Source: CAYPLH01 sp964411505
Lineage (GTDB): Bacteria; Bacillota; Clostridia; CAYPLH01; DUMO01
Reading direction: 5' to 3'
DNA: 64,000 nucleotides
NCBI GenBank assembly: GCA_964411505.1
Contig: CAYPLH010000016.1
Span: 7,728-71,727 of the forward strand
The number at the start of each line of letters is the position of its first letter. Position 1 is the first letter of the stretch. Made by a program: the position numbers and the translations under genes. Under the pieces are notes generated by a model. It was given only the letters and a program-made list of their open reading frames with translations. It was not told the origin of the DNA and searched no databases. Shown piece after piece: positions 53,130 through 62,628 of this stretch.

Positions 53130-54170
53130 ATGAAGAATATAGTTTTAAATTATCTTAGGGATCTTAAAAATAAATCTTTTAATATTGATGAGCTCTTAAA
53201 GAGGATTCAAACCAAGCATGCCAATTTTTATGACACCTCAGGAGGGTATTCTGCTTTCTATGAAACAATTGAGGGACTAGTTAGCGATGGCTATCTTACG
53301 CCTGTTAAAGCTTCGGGGCGTTATTTTATGACGCCGCCGCTTTTCAATAGATACCGTACTACCGATCTGTTACATGGCAAGGTTATTAGCAAGGAGAAAA
53401 CAGAAGAGCTTATAAATGAAATAATGTGTTTAAATCCCAAACTGGACAAGCATTATTATCTTGAACACCTAGATAAATATCTTGACGACAGAAAAAGAGT
53501 TAATGAGCTTAATAACTGGTTGAACAGGCAGGATTCAACATTAACGCTGCCTCGCAATACCGTGAATGAACGGTCTTTTGAAATATTCAACAATGAGAAG
53601 TATCTTGGCAATAAAGGTCAGAAGATGATTCTCAATCTTAAGCTTATGCTGGAAGATTTAAATTGTTATAAGACATATGAAGCATTTTTCTACATGCTGT
53701 TTGACAGCAGGGGAAAAGGCAATGCTTTAATAATAGAGAATAAGGATTCTTTTATGTCACTATTATATTATTTCCAGAAACAGACAAAGCCAAGCTTGTG
53801 TAATTTTCCGATTAGTATGCTTATATATGGTGAGGGCAAGAAAATAATAAAAAGCTTTACTTTTATGGACGAGTTAAAAAGACAGATAGATATAGATACA
53901 TTTTATTACTGGGGAGACCTTGATTATACTGGTATCGAAATTTTGCAAACGCTGATGAAAACGTATCCTCAGTATAAAATTATCCCATTAGTTGGGTTAT
54001 ACAAACAGATGCTTGAATGTGCAAAAAATCCACCTCTTTTAAGGACAGGACAGAACAAGGTTTTTATAGAAGAATTTATTTGTTTTTTTGATGAAGAAAC
54101 CTCTGACAGGATAAAAAAGATTATCAACAATGGAAGATATATTCCGCAGGAGGCAGTTAGGTTTGGGTAA
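53130..54170 (+). CDS. jetD: Wadjet system nuclease subunit JetD
   Basis: JetD is the TOPRIM-containing endonuclease that cuts plasmid DNA captured by the JetABC SMC motor. From the ATG at 53130 it has 346 residues. The N-terminal half is winged-helix-like (GGYSAFYETIEGLVSDGYL). The TOPRIM acids are E203 in IIENKD and D263-x-D265 in WGDLDYTG. A longer frame from a GTG at 53076 would encode 18 extra residues from the hairpin repeat and is rejected. No Shine-Dalgarno sequence precedes 53130, so translation may be weak or leaderless. It overlaps jetA. JetD comes first here, which differs from the canonical jetABCD order. Confidence 0.9.
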   Translation: MKNIVLNYLRDLKNKSFNIDELLKRIQTKHANFYDTSGGYSAFYETIEGLVSDGYLTPVKASGRYFMTPPLFNRYRTTDLLHGKVISKEKTEELINEIMCLNPKLDKHYYLEHLDKYLDDRKRVNELNNWLNRQDSTLTLPRNTVNERSFEIFNNEKYLGNKGQKMILNLKLMLEDLNCYKTYEAFFYMLFDSRGKGNALIIENKDSFMSLLYYFQKQTKPSLCNFPISMLIYGEGKKIIKSFTFMDELKRQIDIDTFYYWGDLDYTGIEILQTLMKTYPQYKIIPLVGLYKQMLECAKNPPLLRTGQNKVFIEEFICFFDEETSDRIKKIINNGRYIPQEAVRFG

Positions 54171-55773
54171 TGTTGAAGATGGCATAAAGGTAAGTGAACA
54201 GTATACATATTATGGTTCGCCTTATGATGAATGTCTTAAAGGGTTTCGACAGAGGATGCAAAATCTTGCACCTTTTATAAGCTTTGTAAAACGTCTTGGC
54301 GGAATACAGAGATATCCTGAGTACGATATGATTACTTTGGGTTTTGGCACCATGTTATATATTTTGGAAAACATGCTTATAGGCAAAGAAGAGTGTGGTA
54401 TGGATGATATTGCATTTTTTTTGCAGCGCATTGTTGACAGAGTATATAAAAAGCCCATAACTATGGAAGAAGCAAAGGAGCTTGCTTTTCATGTAAGAGA
54501 TGCAATTATGGGAAGCGGAGAAGTTTACAGTTATGAATATATGAACCTTGAAACAGGGGAAAAAGAAACAATTGATGTTAGGCTTACTGACGTAGCATTT
54601 TATGAGATCAAGAAATCTAGCAGATACAAGCTTACAGAACAGGGAATGGAGATGCTTTTTAAAACTCGGGAAATATATTCTGAATTCCGTATTAATGTGA
54701 CACAGCTTTACTTAAAACAGCAGATAGAAAAAGGTGTCTTTATAGGAGCGCTTCAGACTGTGAATGAATTGAATCTACAGGTGCGTCAACTTCGAGAACG
54801 TTTAAGTGAGCTTGTTATAAATATTAGGCAGAATGTTTTAGGGCTTCAATTTAGCACAGTCAAGGAAGTGTTCGATAAGATCAAAGGTCAGCTTGAGAAG
54901 GAACACAGGGAGTTCGGAAACATAAAGTATATTTTAGAAGAGCAGAAGAGAAACCTTGAAAGAGTAAAATTCACCCAGTTTACCGAAAAGGAGAGGCAAG
55001 CGTTAAACCAAATCCAAGTGCTTTCAGAACGCCTTGAATTGGTTGCTGGTGAACATGACCGTCTGTTTAATGAAAAACTGGATATAATTGCTGAGTATAT
55101 CAAGGTTATTGAACTTAGGATACGGCTTGGTATAGCAGATCATATTGATTTTGAACGGGATATAATGGATCCTGTAATAAGAAACTCTCCGCCTATTGAC
55201 AAGCTACAGCAGGTATTGGCACCTCTTATTGTAAATGTCAGAAAAAATCGAGCGTTTAATTTTATGAAAGCATTGTCATATCAGGGGGTAAGAAGCGAGG
55301 AAGAGGAAGAAAAGGAATCTGTTGATGTGGAAAAACAACTTGAGGAGAAGGAGCAGGAACTGAAGAAAAGCGCAACAGAAAGAAACAATAAGATCAAAAG
55401 GTACCTTGAAAGCATTTTCAATACTGTTTATGAGCGTGGGAGTGCGACGCTTGAAGATATACTTACGACTTTTTCCGAAGAGATGTATGAAAGGGCATGC
55501 TATGATTTTGATTTTTACAGTATAATAGTAATGTTGCACCAGAGGGCGATTGTGGACTTTGATGCAATTTACGACATGGCGGATAAGCTCATATTTGACT
55601 TTTCTGCTAGCAATATTAACTTAGAATATATAATATGTGAAATGATTAAAGAAAATAATGGCAGCCTTAAGATGGACAAGCTTTTGATAACCGCCACCAA
55701 GCAGGTTATAAAACTCAAAAATGATAATGTTATAACTAATTTCACTTTTACTGCAGGAGGGCAAAATGGATAA
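54163..55773 (+). CDS. jetA: Wadjet system kleisin-like subunit JetA
   Basis: JetA bridges the JetC SMC dimer, as MukF/MksF does in MukBEF. The open frame starts at 54130, but the TTG at 54163 has AGGAGG nine bases upstream, giving 536 residues and an eight-base overlap with the end of jetD. The protein is mostly helical. There is an N-terminal winged-helix region and a long helical middle (about 190-330, with LERVKFTQFTEKERQALNQI). A charged coiled coil follows (EKQLEEKEQELKKS, about 405-430). This form belongs to the DUF5716-type JetA family rather than the DUF3375 type, to my recollection. Function follows from operon and family. Confidence 0.85.
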   Translation: MGNVEDGIKVSEQYTYYGSPYDECLKGFRQRMQNLAPFISFVKRLGGIQRYPEYDMITLGFGTMLYILENMLIGKEECGMDDIAFFLQRIVDRVYKKPITMEEAKELAFHVRDAIMGSGEVYSYEYMNLETGEKETIDVRLTDVAFYEIKKSSRYKLTEQGMEMLFKTREIYSEFRINVTQLYLKQQIEKGVFIGALQTVNELNLQVRQLRERLSELVINIRQNVLGLQFSTVKEVFDKIKGQLEKEHREFGNIKYILEEQKRNLERVKFTQFTEKERQALNQIQVLSERLELVAGEHDRLFNEKLDIIAEYIKVIELRIRLGIADHIDFERDIMDPVIRNSPPIDKLQQVLAPLIVNVRKNRAFNFMKALSYQGVRSEEEEEKESVDVEKQLEEKEQELKKSATERNNKIKRYLESIFNTVYERGSATLEDILTTFSEEMYERACYDFDFYSIIVMLHQRAIVDFDAIYDMADKLIFDFSASNINLEYIICEMIKENNGSLKMDKLLITATKQVIKLKNDNVITNFTFTAGGQNG

Positions 55774-56500
55774 GGTCAGTACCGAATCGGTTAAAATGGC
55801 GATTTCGATTTTTCTTAAGCTCATAGAAAAGTCGAGTATTTCAGGAGGAGAATTTCCTGAGTTGTTTGAAGCACTGGAAGATGAGGAAACAGAATATGTT
55901 ATGCGGCTTATTGAAGAGGAATCAGATGTCCTTGTAATAAGAACCGGGGATTCAATATTTTTCTCTCCCGGAACAGAAAATACGCTGTTTGGATATAAGA
56001 ATGAAGAACTCAGAAGAGAAATGCGCCTTGACAATAATACAGAGCTATATACTGCATATATGGTCATGCTTGGAATACTGATTAAATTTTATAATGGTGA
56101 GAGTTATAACAATAAATACAGAACAATTCTTAAAACTGAAGAACTTGAACAGTTTATTACATCGAAAATGGCTGCGGTTGCTCGTGATGCTGACCTTGCG
56201 CAAAGGGACGAAGAGCTAAGCTTTAACTTTACAAGTGTTTCTGAATACTGGCTAAACTTACCTGCATATGATGAAAAAATCACAAGACTATCGTCTTCAA
56301 AAGGAACAAGGATAAGTCTGATAGCCAGAGTATTGCAGTTTTTAACAGGTCAGGGGCTTGTAAATGTGGAAAGTGATAAGGAAATATTTACAACTGCCAA
56401 ACTGGATGCTTTAGTGGCGGGATATTATCCTGAAAGCTCAAGAAGAAGGGAAATACTGTCATATATTGAGCAGCTTAAGGATGTTCATGAGGGGGAGTGA
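55766..56500 (+). CDS. jetB: Wadjet system MukE-like subunit JetB
   Basis: The 244-residue helical, acidic protein is in the position and size range of JetB/MksE, the winged-helix partner that binds the kleisin. Its ATG lies within the last eight bases of jetA, and the ribosome site GGAGGG is inside jetA, so translation is coupled. Segments ISGGEFPELFEALEDEE and VLQFLTGQGLVNVES look like winged-helix elements. On its own the sequence is weakly conserved; the call depends on the operon. Confidence 0.8.
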   Translation: MDKVSTESVKMAISIFLKLIEKSSISGGEFPELFEALEDEETEYVMRLIEEESDVLVIRTGDSIFFSPGTENTLFGYKNEELRREMRLDNNTELYTAYMVMLGILIKFYNGESYNNKYRTILKTEELEQFITSKMAAVARDADLAQRDEELSFNFTSVSEYWLNLPAYDEKITRLSSSKGTRISLIARVLQFLTGQGLVNVESDKEIFTTAKLDALVAGYYPESSRRREILSYIEQLKDVHEGE

Positions 56501-56609
56501 ATGTAAAATATGAATTTCTAAGAGTCATATTGTATACAATTATTACGTTCAATGCAGAACCAACATTATTGAATTGAAATTGTACCTTAATTTTCAGTAG
56601 GAGGAAATA

Positions 56610-59600
56610 ATGCCTAAGATAAACCGGTTCAGAATTGTCAATTTCAAATTTGACGATAACAGAAAATATATTGCTGATGAAATATTTGAGATGGAAGGGC
56701 ACAATACGCTTATAAACCTTGAAAACGGGGGAGGAAAGAGTGCAATGCTCCAGCTGGCGCTTCAGGTTATGCTGCCTAATACACAACTTGGTTCAAGAAG
56801 GATGAGCGATTATTTTAATTTGAACTCAGGCACTTTGCATATACTTATGGAATGGAGTCTTGACACTGCAGGCATGCTGCAGCAATACCTTCTTACCGGG
56901 TTCTGCTGCCGCAAAGGGCAGGATGGACTTAATTATTTTATGTACATGCGCCCCCATACAGGGATTGATGAATATACTATAGAAAACATACCTGTACTTA
57001 ACAATAAGCGTGAAGTAACAGGTTATCATGAGTTTTACAGATATATTCAGACACTTTCAAAAGAATCGGGAATTCGTATGAACCTATTTCGACAAAACGA
57101 CCAAAGCAAGTACAGAGCACAGCTCGAAACCTACAACCTTTTTGAAGAGGAGTTCAGAGCTATTCGAACCATTAACCAAAGTGAAGGCGGAATAGAAAAG
57201 TTTTTTGAAAAGGCTCGTACCTCAAGACAAGTAATAGAGCGGTTGATAATTCCGTCAATTCCATCGGGAAACGAAGAGGACTCAGGGGTTTTGGTTGATT
57301 CTTTAAAGAAGCACATGGATAATCTTAAGATGATACCTGAATTGCAGAGTAGGATAAAAACCTACGACAGTTTTTTGGAGAAGGCTGAAAATTTTGTTGT
57401 GAATGTAAAAAATTATGCAAAGCTATATGATGAGCACCAGAAAATCGCACAGAACATCTTAAACCTTGAGAACCTTTTGCACTTTGCTTTGAATTTAGGT
57501 AAAAAGGAGCAAGAGGAGCATCAATATAAAAAGATGGATGCTGAATCAAAAAAGACAGAACTTTTATATATGCAGGACAGTTTCGCTTACTCCAGAAATC
57601 ATCAGGATGCAGGAGTACAGGAAAAAATACTTGATGAGATTAAAAATGCTATATCAAGCATTAATCTTGAGCTTAAGTCGCTAAGTCTTGAATATAACAA
57701 TAGTCTTTCCATAAATGACTGGTTGGAAATGAAAGAGCTTAATAAAAAGCTGAAAGAAAAGGAAGCTGAGCAAAAAGTAATGCAGCAGGAAAAACATGAG
57801 TGGAATGAAGAGTACCAAAGGGTTTTATCTACTTTGGAGTACTTGTATAATGAAAAACTTGCAAAGATTAACGAAGATATGTTTTTATTATCCGATCAAC
57901 AGAAGGAGCTGCAGGACGAGATAAATAAACAGGAAAAACTAAAAGTTGAAATTGTGGAAAATCTAAAGAACACTGATAAAAAATTATACTATGTAAAAGA
58001 GGATATGGGCAGGCTGGATAGGGAATTGAGGGAGATTGTGCAGCAAATAGAAGGAGGCTTTGGTCTTTTGCTTGACACAAAAAAGAGTCTTGAGGAGATT
58101 GATAATGAAATTAACCGTTTAGATGGTGAAGAAGAAAAAGTAAATGATGATATTTTAAAAATGCAAGAAAAAATAGAATCTATTAAAACTGAGATAGACA
58201 GAACCAAAATGGATATTACTGAAAACCGTAAAGACATAGAATCCATGGAAAACGCCCTTCTGGATATCAACAATGCTCGGGAGTCTTTGGAAAATAGAAT
58301 CAGAAATTATGAAATAGGAACTTCTGTTTACAAAAATAATGTTATGGAAAAAATAAAAGCAATGATTGAGAATCATCGGCTGAAATATAACCGGATTTTA
58401 AGTAGTCGGCTGGTTCTTGAGAATAAGCAGCTGGCTTTTTCTGACGGTGGAGCTTATATTCCTGACTATGCCATAAAGAGGCTTGTAGACTTGTTTAATG
58501 AAAACGACATTAACGCTATAGCTGGTTCTATTTATATTGCAAATCAGAATGAGGATGTCCGAAGAAATCTTGTGGAAAGAAACCCCTACCTTCCCTATGC
58601 CGTTATAATAAATGAGCAGACAATTGATTCAATAAGTTTTCTGGAAGATAAAATAATAAATTGTGTGGAAGGGTATCCTGTGTGGATCGTAACCGGTGGT
58701 GGCAAGGCGATTGTTTATACAGGTGGTGAATACGAGGAAGGTAAGATGGGTCCGGCCCGATTATTTGATAGGGATATTTTTATAGTAAATAAAGAAGCTG
58801 CAGAATTTTCTGCGGATGAAGAAAAATTCCGGGAATATGCAAAAAGGCTAAAGGATAAAATTGCAGGACTTGAGGAGGCGGCAAAAACAAAGCAGGATGA
58901 GACATCAGCACTGGAAAAGCTTGAAAATGAGATTTATAAGTTTGTGGAAAAATATCCGGAGACTCTGGTAAGAAGAAAGGAGTCTGAGCTTTCGGAAAAA
59001 ATAAATGAAACAAAAAGTCTAGAAAGTTCATTAGGTACTTTAAAAAAGCGTCTTGATGAATTGAAGGCAGAAATCATAAAATCTAATGAAAAGTTGGATG
59101 ATATTCGTACACGAAACAGTCATATACAGAGCCAGAGAAAACTCATAGAGCAATATGTCAAAAAATCAGAAGAGATAGATTCAAGAAAAAAGCAGGCAGA
59201 CAGACTCAGCGATGAGCTTGCTAGTATAAAGCGTAACCATGATTCTATTGAGAGAGAACTTAATGGGCTGAAAAGCAAACTGCAGGATCTGAAGAATAAG
59301 GCTGATTCAATGGAAAAGGCAAAAGAGGACATAGAACAGCGATTTGATAATGTAAGAAGTAGCATTGATGGTAATTATCAGAAACTGGATACCAGTGAGA
59401 CTATGGAAGAGCTTGAAGCTACGAAAAGCGCTCTGGAAAAGAATCTTGGGGATGTAAATATGAATTATTTACAGGAGCTTATTCAAAATTACCGACAAAA
59501 CATTTCAAAATATGAGAGCAGTATAAATGACAGGAAAACTGACATAAGTTGGCTTGAAATAAATAGAGTACGGGTTTCTCAAAGCAGAATAGAAGAATTG

Positions 59601-61031
59601 AAACAAAAGTTGCAGGAGATTGAAGATGAAAAAGGTGTAAAGCTAAAAGAAGAAACAGTGGTGAAGGGCAAAATCGACATCTTAATTGATAGAATGGAAC
59701 GCATGAAGAAGGATATTTGGAAAAAGTATGAAAAGGAGCCACACTTATTTGGCGAAATAACCGATGAGCAGGAAAAGCAATTACGCGACGGAATTTTGAC
59801 AGAAGATAAAAAGCTGTTAAGGCTTGTAAAGAAATTATCTCTAATCGGGCAAAGAATTGACAGCCTGAATAACATTATAGACAGAGTGTCTGAGTTTATA
59901 ACGGATAATGAGCTTAAGAAATATGCTGGTGTGACCGAAGCAGGAGCTTTTCATACAAAACACCGGGTAATTGACATGTGGGATATTTCTTCAATACCTG
60001 ACAGACAAATTGCTGTATTTTATAATGAAGCCAGGGAAGGATACAGAAAATCTGAAGATGAGCTTAGCACTAGTAAAGAAAAGATTGAAAAGGAATTTGG
60101 ACGTCTTTATGAAGACAATGAGCTTAATACAAATCAAAACATCAGAGGACTGATGTCAAGAATCGGAGAGACTGATATCTTCAATCACGAAGTAATCGAA
60201 AGAATATTCAAAAATGTATTCACATCCATTGAAAACTTGAAACAGGCAGCCCAGGCGCAACTGGAGAATCAGGAAAAGGACAGAAAAGAAATGGTATTAA
60301 GATGCCTTAGAAAAGCCAGAGTCGTGTACGACGAAGTCAAGAGCGTGGACAGGTTCTCGAGAATCACCGTTGGGAATAATAAGGAACGCACTATAAAAAT
60401 CAAGACGCCGCCTGTTTATGAAGAACAAGCAGAAAATATGATGGGGCAGTATCTGGATGCCTGTATAAGTGAGCTTACCAACATACGGTCTGACGGAAGC
60501 TTTGATCCTGCAAGAATAGAGGACGAGATCAGGAAGCGCATGAAACCAACCAATCTTTTAGATGCCATTGCGCCCCTTAATTCGTTCAGAATAGAAGTGT
60601 TGAAGCCCGGTCATAATATGGAAATTTCAAGATATATTGAATGGGAGAGTATTGTAAGCTGGTCAGGGGGAGAAAAGCTAGCTGGTTTTTTTGCTATGTT
60701 CATTGCTATTATTTCATACTTAAGATATAAGAAAACCCAGTGGTATGACTCAACCAAAGTAATTTGGATAGACAATCCGTTTGGTCAGGCAAATGCAGGC
60801 TATCTTCTTGATTATATCTTTGAGCTTGCCAACACCACAAACACGCAGGTGATATGTCTTACCGGACTGCAGGAAACCACTATCTATGAAAAGTTTGATG
60901 TGGTGTACAGTCTTGTTCATAGAATGCTTGGTGCAGGTAATAGTGTAATTCGGTCAACTAAAATTAAAGAGAACACTGGAATAAATTCGGGTATGTATAA
61001 GATCCATCATGAACAGATGAGTTTATTGTAA
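56610..61031 (+). CDS. jetC: Wadjet system SMC-like ATPase JetC
   Basis: The 1473-residue MukB/SMC-like protein is the DNA loop-extruding motor of the system. The N-terminal head has a Walker A variant N-G-G-G-K43-S44. Two long coiled coils (about 270-590 and 760-1100) flank a hinge-like globular region (about 610-740, containing VTGGGKAIVYTGGEYEEGKMG). The C-terminal head has the signature SWSGGEK (about 1350-1356) and the Walker B region VIWIDNPFG (about 1384-1392). AGGAGG lies six bases before the ATG. A 109-base gap separates it from jetB. Its stop TAA lies in the hairpin at 61029. All motifs are intact, so the complex should be active. Confidence 0.93.
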   Translation: MPKINRFRIVNFKFDDNRKYIADEIFEMEGHNTLINLENGGGKSAMLQLALQVMLPNTQLGSRRMSDYFNLNSGTLHILMEWSLDTAGMLQQYLLTGFCCRKGQDGLNYFMYMRPHTGIDEYTIENIPVLNNKREVTGYHEFYRYIQTLSKESGIRMNLFRQNDQSKYRAQLETYNLFEEEFRAIRTINQSEGGIEKFFEKARTSRQVIERLIIPSIPSGNEEDSGVLVDSLKKHMDNLKMIPELQSRIKTYDSFLEKAENFVVNVKNYAKLYDEHQKIAQNILNLENLLHFALNLGKKEQEEHQYKKMDAESKKTELLYMQDSFAYSRNHQDAGVQEKILDEIKNAISSINLELKSLSLEYNNSLSINDWLEMKELNKKLKEKEAEQKVMQQEKHEWNEEYQRVLSTLEYLYNEKLAKINEDMFLLSDQQKELQDEINKQEKLKVEIVENLKNTDKKLYYVKEDMGRLDRELREIVQQIEGGFGLLLDTKKSLEEIDNEINRLDGEEEKVNDDILKMQEKIESIKTEIDRTKMDITENRKDIESMENALLDINNARESLENRIRNYEIGTSVYKNNVMEKIKAMIENHRLKYNRILSSRLVLENKQLAFSDGGAYIPDYAIKRLVDLFNENDINAIAGSIYIANQNEDVRRNLVERNPYLPYAVIINEQTIDSISFLEDKIINCVEGYPVWIVTGGGKAIVYTGGEYEEGKMGPARLFDRDIFIVNKEAAEFSADEEKFREYAKRLKDKIAGLEEAAKTKQDETSALEKLENEIYKFVEKYPETLVRRKESELSEKINETKSLESSLGTLKKRLDELKAEIIKSNEKLDDIRTRNSHIQSQRKLIEQYVKKSEEIDSRKKQADRLSDELASIKRNHDSIERELNGLKSKLQDLKNKADSMEKAKEDIEQRFDNVRSSIDGNYQKLDTSETMEELEATKSALEKNLGDVNMNYLQELIQNYRQNISKYESSINDRKTDISWLEINRVRVSQSRIEELKQKLQEIEDEKGVKLKEETVVKGKIDILIDRMERMKKDIWKKYEKEPHLFGEITDEQEKQLRDGILTEDKKLLRLVKKLSLIGQRIDSLNNIIDRVSEFITDNELKKYAGVTEAGAFHTKHRVIDMWDISSIPDRQIAVFYNEAREGYRKSEDELSTSKEKIEKEFGRLYEDNELNTNQNIRGLMSRIGETDIFNHEVIERIFKNVFTSIENLKQAAQAQLENQEKDRKEMVLRCLRKARVVYDEVKSVDRFSRITVGNNKERTIKIKTPPVYEEQAENMMGQYLDACISELTNIRSDGSFDPARIEDEIRKRMKPTNLLDAIAPLNSFRIEVLKPGHNMEISRYIEWESIVSWSGGEKLAGFFAMFIAIISYLRYKKTQWYDSTKVIWIDNPFGQANAGYLLDYIFELANTTNTQVICLTGLQETTIYEKFDVVYSLVHRMLGAGNSVIRSTKIKENTGINSGMYKIHHEQMSLL

Positions 61032-61093
61032 GACAGGGGACGGTTCTGTGTCCTGGGGCTAAGCCCAGGACACAGAACCGTCCCCTGTCTTAC
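61029..61093. repeat. REP-like hairpin (65 bp) closing the Wadjet operon
   Basis: Begins TAAGACAGGGGACGG, where TAA is the jetC stop, and ends CCTGTCTTA. The stem is almost perfect over about 29 bases around GCTAAG. It is the partner of the hairpin at 53057. Confidence 0.92.
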
Positions 61094-61125
61094 AAAGTGA
61101 TTACAAAATAATGGAGGATATTTTA

Positions 61126-62514
61126 ATGAATTCTATTAAACAAAAAAAAAGAGCAAATGTTATTTGGGTGTTTGGTGATCAACATAGAGCGCAAGCCTTG
61201 GGGTACAGGGGTGATCCAAATGTTAGCACACCTAATATTGACAACCTTGCAAGGAACGGTATGCGATTTGACAGCGCAGTATCGGGAACTCCGTGGTGCA
61301 CTCCTTTTCGAGGAGCACTTCTGACTGGGCTGTATCCTCATCAAAATGGTGCATACAAGACTCCGTCACCGCTTGAACCATCAATTCCCATACTGACTAA
61401 ACCATTAAAGGAAGCGGGATATCACACAGCTTGGGTTGGGAAATGGCATCTTGACGGTTCGAATTCCGTTACCCATTATATTCCACCTGAAAGAAGGGGT
61501 GGTTTTGACTATTGGATGGGTTATGAGAACAACAACAACCAAGAAGAATCGTATATATATGGAACAGAAGACGAAACTCCGCAAAGGCTGGAAGGATACG
61601 AAACAGACAGTCTTACAGAGCTGTTTATTAAACATATAAGATCTCATGTAGAAGATACGTCCGACAGTGAAGGCAGTTATCAACCGTTTTTTGCATCCCT
61701 TTCTGTTCAGCCTCCACATAGTCCATATGTTGCTCCGACCGATACAACGGGTGCTAAAATGTATTACCATAACCCGACCGATATTGAGTTGCGCCCTAAC
61801 GTGCCGAAAGTTGAGTGGGTGGAAGATAAGGCTAGGCTTGATCTTGCAGGATATTATGGCATGATTGAAAATATTGATATGAATATCGGAAAGCTTAGGA
61901 TGGCATTAAAAGAGCTTGGAATTGATCGTGAAACATATATAGTTTTCTTTTCAGATCATGGAGACTGCCTTGGATCACATGCACAATGGGAAAAATCAAG
62001 TCCATGGGAAGAGTCAATAAAAATTCCTTTTATAATATCAACTGTTGGCGGTAGAGATCATATGAGAACAGGAATTACCGATGCTGTTATTAATCATGTA
62101 GATATTGCACCTACTACGCTGGGACTGTGCGGTATACAAAAGCCGGATTGGATGGTGGGATATGATTATTCATATATGTGTATGCAAAAAGATAGACCTG
62201 AACACAGAGATATTTCTGTTGATGAGCAGGATGAACCTGACTCTGCGTATTTGCAGCAGATCCCAAGGAAATTCCACAGACATTCTGTGAATAAACCTTG
62301 GCGTGGTGTTCTCATGAGAGATGGCTGGAAGTATGTATGCTTCCCCGATCATGAGTGGTTATTATTTAACACTAAAAATGACCCATATGAGACGGCAAAC
62401 GTTTGCTATGATACGGTGTTCCAAAAGCAAAAGGAAAGATGCCATGAAAGATTGGAACGCTGGATTAATGAAACAGGCGATGAATTCTCAATGCCGGATA
62501 TTTCGATAAAATAA
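61126..62514 (+). CDS. Cys-type sulfatase
   Basis: The fifth sulfatase has about 462 residues from the ATG at 61126. The upstream ATG at 61111 overlaps the GGAGG that serves the later start. The formylglycine box is CTPFR (C58 from this start), with metal ligands in VFGDQHRAQALG and FFSDHGDCLGSHAQW. No signal peptide is present. It is separated from the glycan loci by 20 kb and follows the Wadjet operon, so it may belong to another locus beyond the window or act as an orphan. The substrate is unknown. Confidence 0.93.
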   Translation: MNSIKQKKRANVIWVFGDQHRAQALGYRGDPNVSTPNIDNLARNGMRFDSAVSGTPWCTPFRGALLTGLYPHQNGAYKTPSPLEPSIPILTKPLKEAGYHTAWVGKWHLDGSNSVTHYIPPERRGGFDYWMGYENNNNQEESYIYGTEDETPQRLEGYETDSLTELFIKHIRSHVEDTSDSEGSYQPFFASLSVQPPHSPYVAPTDTTGAKMYYHNPTDIELRPNVPKVEWVEDKARLDLAGYYGMIENIDMNIGKLRMALKELGIDRETYIVFFSDHGDCLGSHAQWEKSSPWEESIKIPFIISTVGGRDHMRTGITDAVINHVDIAPTTLGLCGIQKPDWMVGYDYSYMCMQKDRPEHRDISVDEQDEPDSAYLQQIPRKFHRHSVNKPWRGVLMRDGWKYVCFPDHEWLLFNTKNDPYETANVCYDTVFQKQKERCHERLERWINETGDEFSMPDISIK

Positions 62515-62547
62515 AATAACAGCATTAAATTCAAACGTAACACAAAA

Positions 62548-62596
62548 AATAGCTGTTCACTTTACTTTTAATTAATTTCATAAGTGAACAGCTATT
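62548..62596. terminator. Bidirectional terminator between sulfatase and CofE-like genes
   Basis: Perfect 15-base arms AATAGCTGTTCACTT (62548-62562) and AAGTGAACAGCTATT (62582-62596) lie between two convergent genes. Confidence 0.75.
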
Positions 62597-62628
62597 ATAG
62601 TAGTGCTCTTTAAAATACTTATGCCAAA

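Noticed and set aside
42386..61093. Repeated GACAGGGGACGG units as a CRISPR array
   Set aside because: The copies are isolated hairpins kilobases apart at gene ends, without regular spacers or cas genes.
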